Under the pieces are notes generated by a model. The model searched no databases. It saw only the letters and a list, made by a program, of their open reading frames with translations, and was not told the origin of the DNA. DNA of 64,000 nt, taken from Cardiocondyla obscurior (taxonomy: Eukaryota > Arthropoda > Insecta > Hymenoptera > Formicidae). Below, one piece after another: positions 1-13,500 of this stretch; within the stretch, counting starts at the first letter, position 1; each line of letters begins with the position of its first letter. The stretch is from contig NC_091864.1 in NCBI RefSeq assembly GCF_019399895.1, forward strand, positions 7,046,001-7,110,000, read 5' to 3'. The position numbers and the translations under genes were made by a program.

Positions 1-419
1 CGAAATGCTAAAGAAATGAAAGATGTAGTTACGTGCGAGAGATGGCTCGGTAAAAAATAATCGTGAGTAATTATCAAAAGTTAAATAGTAAAAAATGGGA
101 AGATGTTAAATAAATACTTTGAAAACAATGACTTTTGCGGTAAAGCCATCTCGGGGGAAAAAAGTTTATGAACCACTTGAGACTCGAGTGTATGACTGAC
201 ACTGGCCAACATTGTGTACGTTGCACTAAGATTTAATTACTTCAACTTAAGCGTGACTTGACGCGCCTGTTTGCTCTACTTAAACACGTGCGTGTCTATA
301 GGGGTGGTCGTGTATTAATAGTGCCTAAGGGTTGGGCTTCTTGGCTCGGTTGGTTACGAGGTGGTGTTCGCCTAGGGGTCACTCTGTTTATGTCTAGATT
401 GGTGGAAACAGATCCTCCT
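1..419. other. 3' flank of the peroxidase gene
   Basis: AT-rich DNA downstream of the peroxidase stop. A short open frame at 258-452 on the plus strand overlaps the last peroxidase exon antisense and shows no family motif. No other gene is visible. Confidence 0.5.
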
Positions 420-3400
420 TTATTTCCCCAACTGCCCGTACGGGTCTGCTAGATTACTCACGTATTGCGAAGCGTGACTCGTCGCCGGGAATTCGGCCCA
501 TTTCGACAAGTCGATGCTAGGTAGAATGCCACTGCGACACGGAACTCGAGGATTTCTGTGAGAATAATAGAGACACGGTTGCAGCTCAGTTGAAATTAAT
601 TATTCGTTACGGGTGAAATTAATTTTAATAAAATAGAGAATGCCATTGATTCGATTAGGCGGAACTTATTTTTAAATATTTCAATCGATTACTGTCTATC
701 ACTATCGTAGAAATCGTGTCTGCACTTACATCTCGTGATCGGGCAGGACCATCGGATAGATTTGTATCGAATCGATAAGATCGGTATTGTCACAGATCAC
801 TCTGGCGAGCTTAGTCTTTCGGATCTCGTTCAATTGCTCTAGAAAAGTGAAAGCGAAAGCGTAACTTTAGAGGGTTACCGCTTCGTCGCATGTTCGAACG
901 GTTGTCGCGAGTCCTTGGTTCCCACCGGGAACAGAATTCGAAAGGGTCTCACCGAGAGTGAAGGACGACGGCTGGTTCGGTAGCTCGTACCAGAATCTGT
1001 CGCCGCGGCGCGAATGACTGAACTGCGTGGCAATCAGACAGGCGAAGGTTGGCCCGAGCATGCTACCCGGAAGCGGCCTTTCGGATACTCCGCCCGACCA
1101 TAAATCGACATCCGCGGGATGTCTGAAAAAGAAAAAAGAAAGAAAGAAAAAAAAAAGAAAAAGGAAAAAGAAAAAAAAATTGCGGGTTAAGATGAAGCCG
1201 TTATTTCTGAACACGTTATTTTTAGCACGATTGGTCCATTGACTGAGTAATGAGATGTAAAACTTTGATCGATCGGCCTTTCGGTACTTTGAAAGTTCCG
1301 CTGTCGGATTCGTGGCGTGCCATACTTACTCGAAAATAGTGCTATATCGCCTAACGGTTTCATTTGGCATGGATCCGAATAATTCGTCGAAAACGTTCGC
1401 CTCGGGAAGGCCGCAGTACTTTCTATGAACGTAAAACGAAACCAAATTATCGTCGAAAGCAGAAAGTTTTTTTTTTTTATTCGGCGGAAGCATAGATTAA
1501 CGATAACTCACCTGAACTCCATATAGCTTGGTATACCAAACTCGCGGCCGCGTTGCATGTTAAAAGATACCAAATCCAGCCCGAATTTCGCTCCCGCTTT
1601 TTTGAAGAGATGATTCGTCACCTATAAATGATAAATTATGTAGTACGGTGGTGCACTCTAATTTTCCGATTAGTTTTTTTTATACCTCTTGCGTTATCGA
1701 GTCGTCCATAGCTTGAGCAACTTGATTCATCAGACCCATAAAATATTCGTCGAAAACACCGGCACGATACAAATCGTAGGGACGTCTTATCAAATCCGAG
1801 AGTCTCTTCGAAGCTGTAAAGATACATAGAAATAATTTACAATTAGATTTGACGGGTGGGAAAAATTTTTTCTTTTGTACAAAATTATGTATTTTAACGG
1901 AGATAAATTTATAATCGACAGAAGCGATTTTCTTCGCGTCGTGATTTATTTTAGTATTGTATCATTATTACATACTGTCGCTTACCGATAAATTTATGAG
2001 CTTTGCTCCATCGTTCCACAGCCGTTGGCAATAGCGAGTGACCGAATCTAAAAGCGGCGGCGGCGAAAGCGTCTATTACGCCTGGATTTACGCTCGAGTC
2101 GTAACCATCCCAGTATTTCTATAAGAAATTGATATTTTAACGTCAACGTTATTACTGTCAAAAGCAATTTAAACGACGAAAAAAATCTGGTAGAAAATAC
2201 GCAATTAAATTCAATTATTTCAACAACGTTATACGCATCGTTAATAAAATTTTATTTCGGCCATTTCAAAATAGTTAACTTTATCTATTAACGATCTTTT
2301 AAAATAATTGTTACCGTTACGCAAGAGCAAATTATTATTTCGACGTGTGACTCGCGCATTTTCTGCACCTCGTGCGTTTCGTTTCAATTTGTTTTAATGT
2401 CAATCTTCAACTCACTTCCTTCTCGAGGAGAAGTCCGAATTTCTCCATAACGTCTTTGCCGAGTAATATCGGGAGGAACTCGTTATACGTGATGTGTTGG
2501 ATTTCCGCGATGACGATGCGCCTAGCTTCCTGAAAGAGAATCTCATCGTCCCAGTGAGGATTGACGATAGCCAACGCTTTAGCGAGCCGGTTATGCTCTC
2601 GGGCCATTAAAGTGTGCATGCAAGTTAGCACCAGCTGTTCGTTCACACGAATTTCACCTATAAATAATAGAGATAATAATATTAAGATAATTGATATATT
2701 TTAATTATTAAAAAAAAAGAAAGGTTCCTAAATGATTAGTTCTCGCGGCTGAAGGCTGCAAAGTAATTATTGTTTCGCGAAAAGAATTCGAAATAATACA
2801 GAGAAGCCGCGTTATCGAACATCTGATACTTGTACATTTGCACTCGCTTTGAATTAATTTATACCTTTTGTATTATAATAATCTCTTTTATACGGAAAAT
2901 ATATGAACTGTGATTTTCTTTAGACGCACCGTTCTAATTTATTAATTTATTAGCTATTATATCGGCCGTAATTAGTTCAGATGATTTAAATGTATATTGT
3001 GTACACATCGTAAATGGAGATTAAATAGAGATGATCGGACGATAAAGTTTCCGAGAGTGTAATATTTTCGCTATCGAGACTTATCGTCGCATTCTTGTAT
3101 TCGTAACAAAGGAATCGAGAAACGTTCGCTTATCTTTCTAATTTATCCCGCGCGATTGATAAAAATTTATTTAATTAATGCTTTGGCATACAGGAATTTG
3201 AATAGAAGTGGAAGAGGAAAAAAATTTCCTACCGGTTATTTGAGCATAAATCTTTTACGTATATACGCGCACAATAGTTGAAAGTGCCAAAGTATTACGG
3301 CACGTGCGAATTTTTCTAATATTTCCACGAGCTTATAAAAGTCGGCGTCCTTGCGTCGCATAGACATTCCCTTTCTCACCCGTGTCCTATCGGGTTGGCG

Positions 3401-6400
3401 TGCTGATAATCGTGCGATACGGTGCTCACCGATGATAGCGCAAAGGCAGGCATTAAAGTCGATAACCATACCGTCCAAAATTCCCAAAAAAAAAAAAAAG
3501 AAGGAAAAAAAAAATCTTAAGTATTGACAGTCGATCGCGAGGCAGCAATTGATTTTTTCGTAACGTAGCGATTAACGTAAGTACAGGGCACGAATTATGC
3601 TTGCCGCCGAATGCTCGCGCGAACCGACGCGCGGGAGATTTATGGGGTTCGGCACGGCGTGGCTCCGCATCCAGGTATCTCGGGTGATTTATGGGATCGG
3701 CGAGCGCGATAAGTGCATGCAATTATTGCCGGCAATCGAATTGTTTTGTCTCGTGAAAATCACCCGATCGGATTCACCGCGCGCGCGCGGCCTATCGCCG
3801 AAAGGTTTCGCGGGTGATCGACGAATTGACGTGGGAAAATGACTTCTGGGTGGGTGAAATGAGACGTGTGGGTGCTGAGGTAGATCGATCGTAGTCGATT
3901 TGAGGCCGTTTTCAGGGAGACAGGGGGAGGAGGCCGATAAAGCGGCTTTGTAAACCGCGCCGCGAGAAGGCAATAACGAGCGTGACTTGTTCCATTGTTC
4001 TTGTAACATTGAACGCGGAAAAATCACCAGAAATTAGAATAGTTACGTTAATGCGACTGTGCTCGGGTCGGGCCGATTCCGTGCGTCGTACGCTTATTGT
4101 GAATTCAAATGAATACGTTCGAATTAATGACCCGCGCCGCTCAGTATTGCGTTTTAAAAGCTATGTTTGCCGCTTTGCGAAAGCCCGATTTTCTAAAGCG
4201 ATAGCGCAGCGATTGATTTGTCACAACTATAATCTCTTGCCTATATGTACCATACGTACAATGCAATATTTACTATTATTAGATGTGGCATACTATTTTT
4301 TTTTTTTCTTTTTTTTCTGTAGAAAAATATTAATTACCAGCTTCGAAACAGTACATCGATCGGTTTGGCCGAGTACATCCCTCGTCGGGTATATCTAACT
4401 TTAGTGGTAGTAGATCCTTAAGGCCGTACTCTGAAAAGACCGGATTCATCCGCAGTAATCCACCATAGCCCGATCGGAGTTTTCTATAAAAAAAGAAAAC
4501 GAAATAAAGACACATCAGATTATAATATCACGTATTTATAATTTAATGCGAACAGTCGAACTGGAACAAGTGTGGGTTCTCTTTTGTTTTTTTTTTGTTT
4601 TCTTTCTTCTTTTTTTTCTTTTAAAGCCGAGTAGAAAGAAACTGTCATATTACAGACATAAAAGATATATATAGCTTGTGATGTCACAAAGATTGAGCAA
4701 TCGCGAGGTTCTTAAATCGCATCAGGCGAATATAGTAGAAAGTGCGAAGAACATGCCAGTGTGTTGGAAAATGCAGAACAACGCAATGCTGATTTATTGT
4801 CTTTGGTGACGTAATAGCGGCACGTGTTTGCGCCGTTTTGAGGCGGAACGAAATTTGCCGCGGCGAACACGTGCGGTATAAGAGCCCATAAAAGGCGAAA
4901 ACTGTCTTGCCCGTAGAGAGTAATCGATATATCTCGTGCACTCTTTATACCATAAAATATAAACAGCTGTAATAGATTTATTTTACGTATATTTGAGCAT
5001 GGGAAAAAAGCGCCAAGTCGTTACGAGTATTAACCATTTAATTATCTCGCATTATTTGAATATTCATATTTTAAATATTAAAATATTCGAAAGAGAGAGA
5101 AAGAAAGAGAGCGACGAGCAGCTCGGTCTTAAGGTATTATTATAAAAAAGAAAAATATAAATCTTTACCTAGCAAAAGCGTCTGTGATGCCGTAAACCGT
5201 GTTACCATCCAATACGCCCGTTAAAAGATTGAAAGGTACTCGGGAACCGAGACGGCAACCAGGTCGGACGGCAGGAAAAGCGCGAACGAAGTCCATGCAC
5301 TGCACGTTGAACAGTCTGTAGAAATAGTCGTCCTCCGGTATGAGGATCTCGTTGCAATAGGGATTCTTCAGGTGTGGCGGCCGACCGCAGCATTCTTCCG
5401 GATCGTTTCGGTTCAAGGGGTCTGCAAGTATGATGATAGCAGTAACAGATACACAACGATAGCAGAACGCGATAGCTTTATTTTTTTTTTTATCACGCAC
5501 GTGTGAGGCATAGCTCGGGTGCAGACGTGTACGGTGGATATCGAGCACCGCGATTGAATGGGACATTGTAAACTACGATTGTTTTACGTGGCTGTCGCAA
5601 TCTCGGCCGTACTCGACGAGGTAAAATCCGACGTTGTTTATTAATTGTCTTTTACAACACGCGTGTACGTATATTGTTCTAAATTTTTTTTTAAGAGCAA
5701 CTCGATAACGCGCGGAGTATCGCGAAAGATTAAAAAAATATAAAATAAAAATATGCGATTTGTTGACGAGTATGTTAATTCTGGTCTATCGTGTTCTTAA
5801 GTCGAAGAGCCATTCGGAAACGCCATGTACGCATGTGTGATCGGCTTATCCGAGCAGTGATCCGTTTGCTTTCTCTCCTAGTTACCCTCCTTTCGCTATG
5901 TACGATTAAACGTTCCGTGTGGAAGGGCTTACGACCTACGATGAGCATGTATCAAATATCTGTGTACAGTTGCTCCGACATAACTTGAGCAATCAGTTCG
6001 CCGACGATTGAGAGGCTCACTTTCTAATTTCGATTCTAGTTACATGATTGAATCAGCGGGTTTTGATTAAGCTATACGAGCCGACAGAAAAACTACCCGT
6101 GGCTGTTTTTAACTGTCGCTTATTTTTTCCGAAATTTTTTATGGCCTCGTATATCGCAATATTCTTTATTATTTTATTAGAAATTATTTTTCTCCATTTA
6201 TTAATATTGTAAGATATTTTTCGTAAAAAAAAAAAAGATTAAAAATTAGATTGTAATATACCTAGAGGCGTGGCGGTTAAAGTATAATCGTGGTCCATGA
6301 ATTGTCCCCAAGCGATTACCATCACGGTCCCAGCGTGATCGTGGTAACCTTCGTCCGGGTGCATAGTGCGTGACACAACTCGGGATAGTGGTAGATTACG

Positions 6401-9400
6401 ACCTGTTATGGATATTCTCGGTGCTGTCAGACCGTCCGCGAATTGAGGGCCGATTAATCTGCGAGAAATAAAAAAAAGTATTGGCGCCATATATTTCGTA
6501 GTTAAAAAAAAAAGGACGTTTGAGGGAAACGATTACCTCGTGAAAGGCGATAAACTGGCGCCCCAGTTTGGATTCTGTAAATTCGTGCATAGGCCGTCGA
6601 ACCGTCGATACTTGCCCGGTCTGCACTCGATGTTGCTGAGAAACGCGGGGCAGACCTCGTGAATCAGCGTCTTCGAGGTGTCGATTAGCGGTAGGCTCCT
6701 CTGGATCTCCTCGTAGGTCAGTCCGTACCTAGGTTACCGGGTATGATTAGAAAGTAAAATCGAGGAAACGCAATCCGGATCCCACGATGGGAAAGTCCGA
6801 GGAAAGAGTATATCGGCGTAGATTCGACGAGGAAAAGCCCACTTACGTTTGCGCGAGGTTCGTCGTGATGTCGAGGAGCAGCTCGCCGACCGTCGCCAGG
6901 TCCTCCGGACGCCATACCTCCGACTTCGGTCTCGCGACGTCTGCGGGTGATTACGTATGAGCGACGGAACGAGAAAGTTCACGCGTAGCGATGATAAAGA
7001 AAAAAGAAGTCTAGCGATGTACAGGGGGAGAACGCGTATCATCCATTACGAGTTTATACAACCGATGTTACGCGTACACGCGAGCGACACTTGGCCGCGC
7101 GTCGATTATCGCTGACGATAAATTCACGCGGACGTCGTGCAATTAATTTCCGTAATGGAATTTAATATACTCACTAATGCGTTTCCTCGCCTCGACGTAG
7201 GCATGATTTACGGCGTCGTACGTGATGCAGGTTTGGGCGCCTCCCGCGGCCGAGCTAAGTGAAAGAACAAGGATGAAAGTTGACGCGTGCTCGATCTTCG
7301 GGTGAGGATATTATTTGCAGTCGCCGTCTCCCCTTTCGCGTATACACTTTTCCCCGTTGCATCCCGTGGAATTAATTGCCCCGGCGGTTGCAGCCTACTT
7401 TCGTGAGAGGCTGCTCGCTCGAGAGATCCGCGCGCGAGACACGCGAGCTCGCTTCAAATCAGGCACGGAAAACGATTGTACGCGCGTATGATCCTATCAA
7501 GGTAATCCGAAACTATCTTAGACATGCTCTCTATGAATACGAGGGAATTGACTTTCATATCCTGTTTCCGCCGCGTGGTATATTGGCATTGACGTGCCGC
7601 CCGTGGCTGCGTCGAAGGTTGACACGGCAATACTACGCGTTTCTTTTACATTGGCATTGCACTCTTATCCGTAACTTCCGTCTGTAATTTTTTTATTATT
7701 TTTCTTTTAATTCATCAACATATAATTAATATATAATTAACGTTCGTATTAACATTCGTTGAATACAATATTGGAACGTCTCGACTTAAAGATCTCGGCG
7801 CGAGCTGAGTCGAGATACACGTAACCGTCGGAGTTGACTCGAGCATCCGTTTTCCTAAAAAAAAAATCTAATCCGAGCAGTGCAAATACGCCCGTCACGT
7901 ACTCGAGACGCGGTGCTGGGGAAGCCGCGAGAGAGGCAGCTACTCGTCGTCTAATTGCCGTCGAGCATTCGTGCCGTAACTGATGTAATAATAACGAAAG
8001 TATTCTATAATGGTGTCGTGCATCGACGCAGTTACCATAACTGGTCCGAGCGACGGCTACTACAGCCTTATTCTCCGCCGCGCGCTGATAAATGTCGATT
8101 GCGCCAGCGATCCGCGGTATTTTTTTTTTCTCTTATACACACATAAATTACGTTTTAGCTCGCGGCGCTCGTATTTTAATACGGCACATTTAATAATCGC
8201 GTTGTCGCCGCCGCGGCGCGCAAACCCTTTACCGGCTCGAAAAAAGCTTTCCTGTCCCGTTACCGTCAATTAATAATGGTTTCGCGCGTCGCATCGAGAG
8301 AGGAAAAAAAAAAAGTAGCATTTTGGACCTGACCGCAATTTTTAATTACGACAAATTGTAAATTCGAGCGATCGGGTTAGGTAATCATCTCCGTAGCCGG
8401 TAGCACCACGGTTTCCCGACCTCCAGTTCGATCGTATCGCTCTACGTGCGAATGCGAACTCAACGTGTCTCGTTATGTCGTGTCCCTGGGCACCTGCTTG
8501 ACATTCCACGGGTGTTGCCTCCACTTTTAAGTAGCCGCATGACATCGCTAACTGGGCGGCATTACGACGCCACGCCGGCTACTTAAAACGATCGGCCGCG
8601 GATCACGCGACTTTGCCTATGTTTGCACGATCGATTGCTGGATAATTGTTTTACCGTCGAGTTAAATTACGAAGAGAAACAGACCGATACGTCGAAATTC
8701 AGAATTAATAATCTTTAAATTAATTTAAATTTATAAGCGTTTTGATTAATTAAAATTAGAATTGTAGATTAAAATAAATTATAATAATAAAAAGAAAAGA
8801 AAAAAAAAAGGTAAAGCCATAACGCATAAATCTTATTTTTAAATTACAAGAGATCTGTGATGAATTATGTTCTTGATAACGTTATTACGAGGAGAATTAA
8901 CTTTTTAACGATCAGCTATTACGACGAGATAATGCGATACGCGTCGTATTGTTAAAGCAATCGCCGATAATCCACGTGGAAATTAAGGCCGGCAATAATA
9001 TTCCCGGCGTGTGATTCCAATTAGCTTCTTTTCTAACGTCGAAAGCGAGAAGCTGTTTCGGTCGCCCGTGATCTCTGGCGTGATCCGAGCATTTAAAGCG
9101 ATTTTATCGCAACGTGGCCACCTTGCGTTTCATTAGCGGCTCGTCTCAAAAGGTTCGATTAGCGTGAGTATATAAGATTTCCGCGGATACGAGGCAGTCT
9201 ATCCATGCGATCGATCGTGTTCTGGGATACGCGAGCTGGCGAAATTATTACGCAACCCTTTTCAAAAAAGATATTTTGTTACTCTCGCTTAACCACGCTG
9301 CAAACAAATTGCAGTCGCGCAGCTGCTGCATCTTTGTAACCCGCGTCTCGGTAATATCTCTGACCGCGCGCAACTCGATTCGATTCTTAGGGACACTTTA

Positions 9401-10541
9401 CGGTGGCACTTGAACGATAAACGCCACCCGTCTTGTCGGCCGTTTGACACGAAGAACGGCAGTTAATCACGGGTCTCGGTCCGGTTACACGCTCGAAACG
9501 CCGTGGATTATTACCGCGGCCTTTCCGTTACGGGAAATACTATTTTCTGCGCGAGGCGATGAATGAAACTGCACGCGATACGTAACCGGGGGTTCCACTC
9601 GTGTTGGCGCGGCGCGTTTACGGGTTCAATACCATAATTGTTGACTCTGGTTGGCAATGGCCGCCTTTTAAAACCCTCGGATAAGGGACACACGGGGGTT
9701 TTTACGATCGTCGCAAAAAGACAATACGGTCAGCGTTATCTCACGCAAACATCGCGGGACAGTCTAGATCGAATGCGTTGGCGGCGCGGCACCGGAAGAA
9801 ATAGAATCCGTGAAATTGCATCGAAACCAGTTGGTCCTGCGGGAACAGGACGATGGTGAAAGTCCTGGCCGTCGCGGCACGTTAAAAGTTCCTGCTTTCT
9901 CTAATCCTCTAGATTCTCTCGAATGCCGAGGACTCGCATCGTTACGTAAACGCATTTTCCACCGCGGTTATCAAATATGATTTTATAATTGTCCGTTTCC
10001 TAGAAATTACTGCGCGTCCTAGAACGGACGTCTTATCTGATAAGACGTAATTTTTTTTTTTTTATCTACTTTTCCCTCAGCATGCGAATACCTGGACGTT
10101 CGTGCGTAATATCCACGGTAATTAGTAAATCGTAGATAATCTTTGAGAATTTGCGATGCTAAGCACTCGTTTGCGCAGAGGCGTGTTTATTCGGAGCCAA
10201 ATTTTCGCGGTACGATTATTTCGCTTGCGTAAGTTTTGTGTGCATATCAGTTACCGGGAGGAAGCAGCCCCTCGGTACTCGCGGCCCCGCCGTTGGCTTT
10301 CGCTAAATTAAGATCGCTATCGTTCCGCGAGCTCGCATTTCGGTCTTAATGTAGGCACTTACAACGACCCGCGGAGTAAATTATAGGTGTAGTCATAAAC
10401 GCTGGTTCTTCCACGGGCGTCCAGGATCAAGGCGCACTCCTCTCCGTTTGCATAAGAGTCGAAAGGTTGATACTGTAGCCCATTACAGTGCGCCATTACC
10501 AAGAGCAGCAACGATCCGATTATCGCGGATCGCGTCCGCAT
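420..10541 (-). CDS. Secreted animal haem peroxidase (chorion peroxidase/peroxinectin-like), complete, 15 coding exons
   Basis: Exons (high to low): 10541-10363, 7254-7175, 6940-6847, 6728-6537, 6458-6262, 5421-5169, 4483-4338, 2657-2416, 2118-1986, 1813-1686, 1621-1512, 1422-1330, 1122-953, 838-730, 555-420. All junctions are GT-AG and in phase, giving 753 aa. Residues 1-21 are a signal peptide (MRTRSAIIGSLLLLVMAHCNG). The catalytic domain carries the distal pair D237-H238 in WGQFMDHD, R384 and the haem-ester Glu E387 in EIRVNEQ, then REHNRLA, and the proximal H488 in FRFGHSLLP. The later motifs LWSGGVSE, ATQFSHSRRGDRFWYE and CDNTD are typical of the family. All key residues are present, so an active secreted enzyme using H2O2 is expected; the substrate cannot be read from sequence. 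Asp/Glu haem links are family knowledge. The stop codon overlaps a minus-strand AATAAA (423-418). The first intron is about 3.1 kb. Confidence 0.93.
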
Positions 10542-13500
10542 TATTGCGAATCTGCAACATTCCGGCGGAAATAATTTTCAAGTTAATATCACGTCATATG
10601 CGTACGAAAAGAAGGATATGCTGTCTTAAATTACGGTTGCCCAACTTTGTACGAATTATTACCGACTTAATTGAGTAAAAAAAAGAAAAAAGGAAAAGAA
10701 AGAAAGAGAAAAAAAATATTACACCGCGATGAGAAAAATACCCGAAAGCAACAAAAGTGCTTTTTGATTAATTTCAGACACTTTCCGTATCCTTTTCTTT
10801 ATTTTAGAAATTATTACAGCGCTGACGAATGTGAGTAACTAAAGTGGCAAACAAAGTAGTATATTATATCGTTAAATTCGAAACGTTAATTGAAGCGATC
10901 AATCATGCATTTATCTCCGACAGTTTCCGCATATCTCCTGCGAAATGAACGTTCATGTTGTTTACGCGAAATTTAACATACAGCTTATTTATTTGTACAC
11001 CCGCGGTTACATATTTTTTTTTTATACATTTTTTTTTCCTTTTTTTTTCTTTTCATTAACAACGAAATATAATGCTTCTTAATTTTAAATGTACGTATTT
11101 TAAATCGTACACGTATACGATTTTATTCAAGCGCGACGTTATTCAGGGGTATTCTCGAACCGAGCGGAGAAACCGAGATAACAAAAGTCAAAACTCTTCC
11201 GTAACCGCCGTCCATTCTTTTAACATGAGAGAGACGTTGTCGCGAACGCCTCCAGCCCATCCATGGAAAGTCAGCCTTACATTTCGTGTTCACACGCTTT
11301 GCGACACATTTGCATATGAAAACGTGCAATTGACACACATACAAAATCGTGTGGCAACGAGAACATTTTGTTCGTACCCTTGTTAGCGAATGAAACGTTG
11401 TAATTTGGCTTTCGCGTTTATCAATGAAAGAAAAATATCTTTCTTTAATTCAAATGCTCGGTTAATCTTCCGCAGCGCATGTTTAAAGTCGTTTTCAATT
11501 TATCTCGATCACTTGTCGAACGTTCTTATCTTCCCTCTTCCGGAGATATCTTTTCTACGAAAATTTCTACGAAAGTAGGATTTTAACGATAGAGAAATTA
11601 TACCGGAGACCAAATATGGAGAACCTAGTTGTAGGGCTTCCACCACCTTGAACTCTCCGGTAATGCGTCTATTCCGAGATTAATTATCGTCGCACATCCA
11701 TTCACCTAAAGCCTCTCGTGAAATTACATTAATTTGCGGCACAAATTGGCACGTTGGAAACGGCCTGGCAGGTACTTGCGCTTGCCTTGTACTTTGTCAG
11801 TGATGAAAGTACCTCTCGTTCTATATAATGAATTAGATAAGACTCGAAGCTATTTGGGGCCTTTTTTCTCTTGCCGTCACGAGGATATCTCGCACGCAGC
11901 TCACGAACGCGACGCGTACCCGGCAAAAAACCGGCTTACGCGTATTCGGCAATCTTAGACGATAACGATTAATCGGTCGCCTTTAATGGAAATTATGTTG
12001 CGCGTCGATAAAATTGCAATCGGCTTATAATTTGTCGACCTGTGTTTTTCATTAAACGTTTTGTTCAACGTAATTTATATGAAACGATGAAACATTTCTC
12101 CGCGTTAAGTTCCGAGGTTTTCGTTCCTGTGAAATCGGATAGCATGGGGAAACTGGTTTTCGCGATCGCTGCATGGATCACGGATCATTGACTGAATAGT
12201 ATGTCAATTTATTGTTGCTTCTCTTCTTGCGGAAACGACAATTTTACCCGGATGAATTACGTTAATTCAGATTGATATTCCGCATACGTAATCGCGTGAA
12301 ATTCAATCGGAGAGCGTGCGAAACAATAGTCAGGAAGCGTAAAAGTAAACGAAAAATATATTTAAAGAAAAAAGAAAAAAAAGGAACCAGCCGCAAACTC
12401 CGCAAAAGGATTATTTCCTGTTGTTTCGTAACATTTTTTTTATACGCGTTAAACAAATAATAAAATAAAACCTTTACATCGATGTTGATGAATTTTTTTT
12501 TAATTCTCTTGGTATATCTTCACATAAAAATGTAACGTATCTAAATCATCATTTAATTAAATGCTTCGTTAAATATTTATTAATTGCATAAGATACGCAT
12601 ATGGTCTCACGTGTTTGTACAGAATTTAAAAGCGCTCGTGAAACTTCTAATGACGACGGCAGGTTAAATCCCTCAATGAAATCGTTATGCAGCCGGCGAA
12701 ATTAACGAAGTAGAATCATCTCGGACGGCGCGCGGTCCGGGTGGTCGTAATGAAAGCTTTCGTTATGCGCTAATCGACTATCATCGTTTTCGCCGGCTGG
12801 CGTCATCGCGCGGCATCGCGGTTAGATAGAATAATTGCCATTAAGTAGGCGGACAGTGATCGACCGTTTCTCGATTTTCACGCACCGTACGGTCACGTAC
12901 CATATTTGACAATTAAAAACTCAAATGATTTACCGGGCACCGGTGAAAGGATTCGAAAGCGGGTAAAAGTAAACGCGACGCTTGCGGAGGGACGAGTCCC
13001 GGAATTACGTGACGGTATCGAAGGGGGCCTTTTATTTCGCGCCGGCTCTAAGCTTCCCATCCGTCGTAACCGCGGCAATTTTCCTCAAAGTATAATACGA
13101 ATCGCGCAAAATCATGGCCGAGACCGAGCTGACCCCCCCGTCAATCAGTCGAAATAAAGCACCGATCCGGCTTTCCCAGTCATGCGTCGCAACCGAGGGA
13201 TTCTCTCCTTTCACCTTTCGCAGCATTTGCACGCGGAACTGTGCCCCGCGCGATGATAATAGACGCGGAAAGAGCCCAGGCGCATTTCCTGCGAGACATT
13301 GCCCCTATTTCACTGTCCGCGACACGATTCTCATATAATTACTCGCAATTATTTTGCCGAGCCGTCTCTCTCTTTCTCTTTCTATCGGGAAGCCTCGAAC
13401 GTTTCTTTCTCACATTCGAGAAGCTCGCGAGGGAAATCGAGAGCTCTGATAAAATCGGCGATTTATCAGCTGACGCGCGAATCGCCGTAAAGATTTTAAT

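Noticed and set aside
3236..3722. Minus frames between peroxidase exons 7 and 8
   Set aside because: They lie in an intron of the peroxidase. Exon 7 joins exon 8 directly with the right phase and family sequence.
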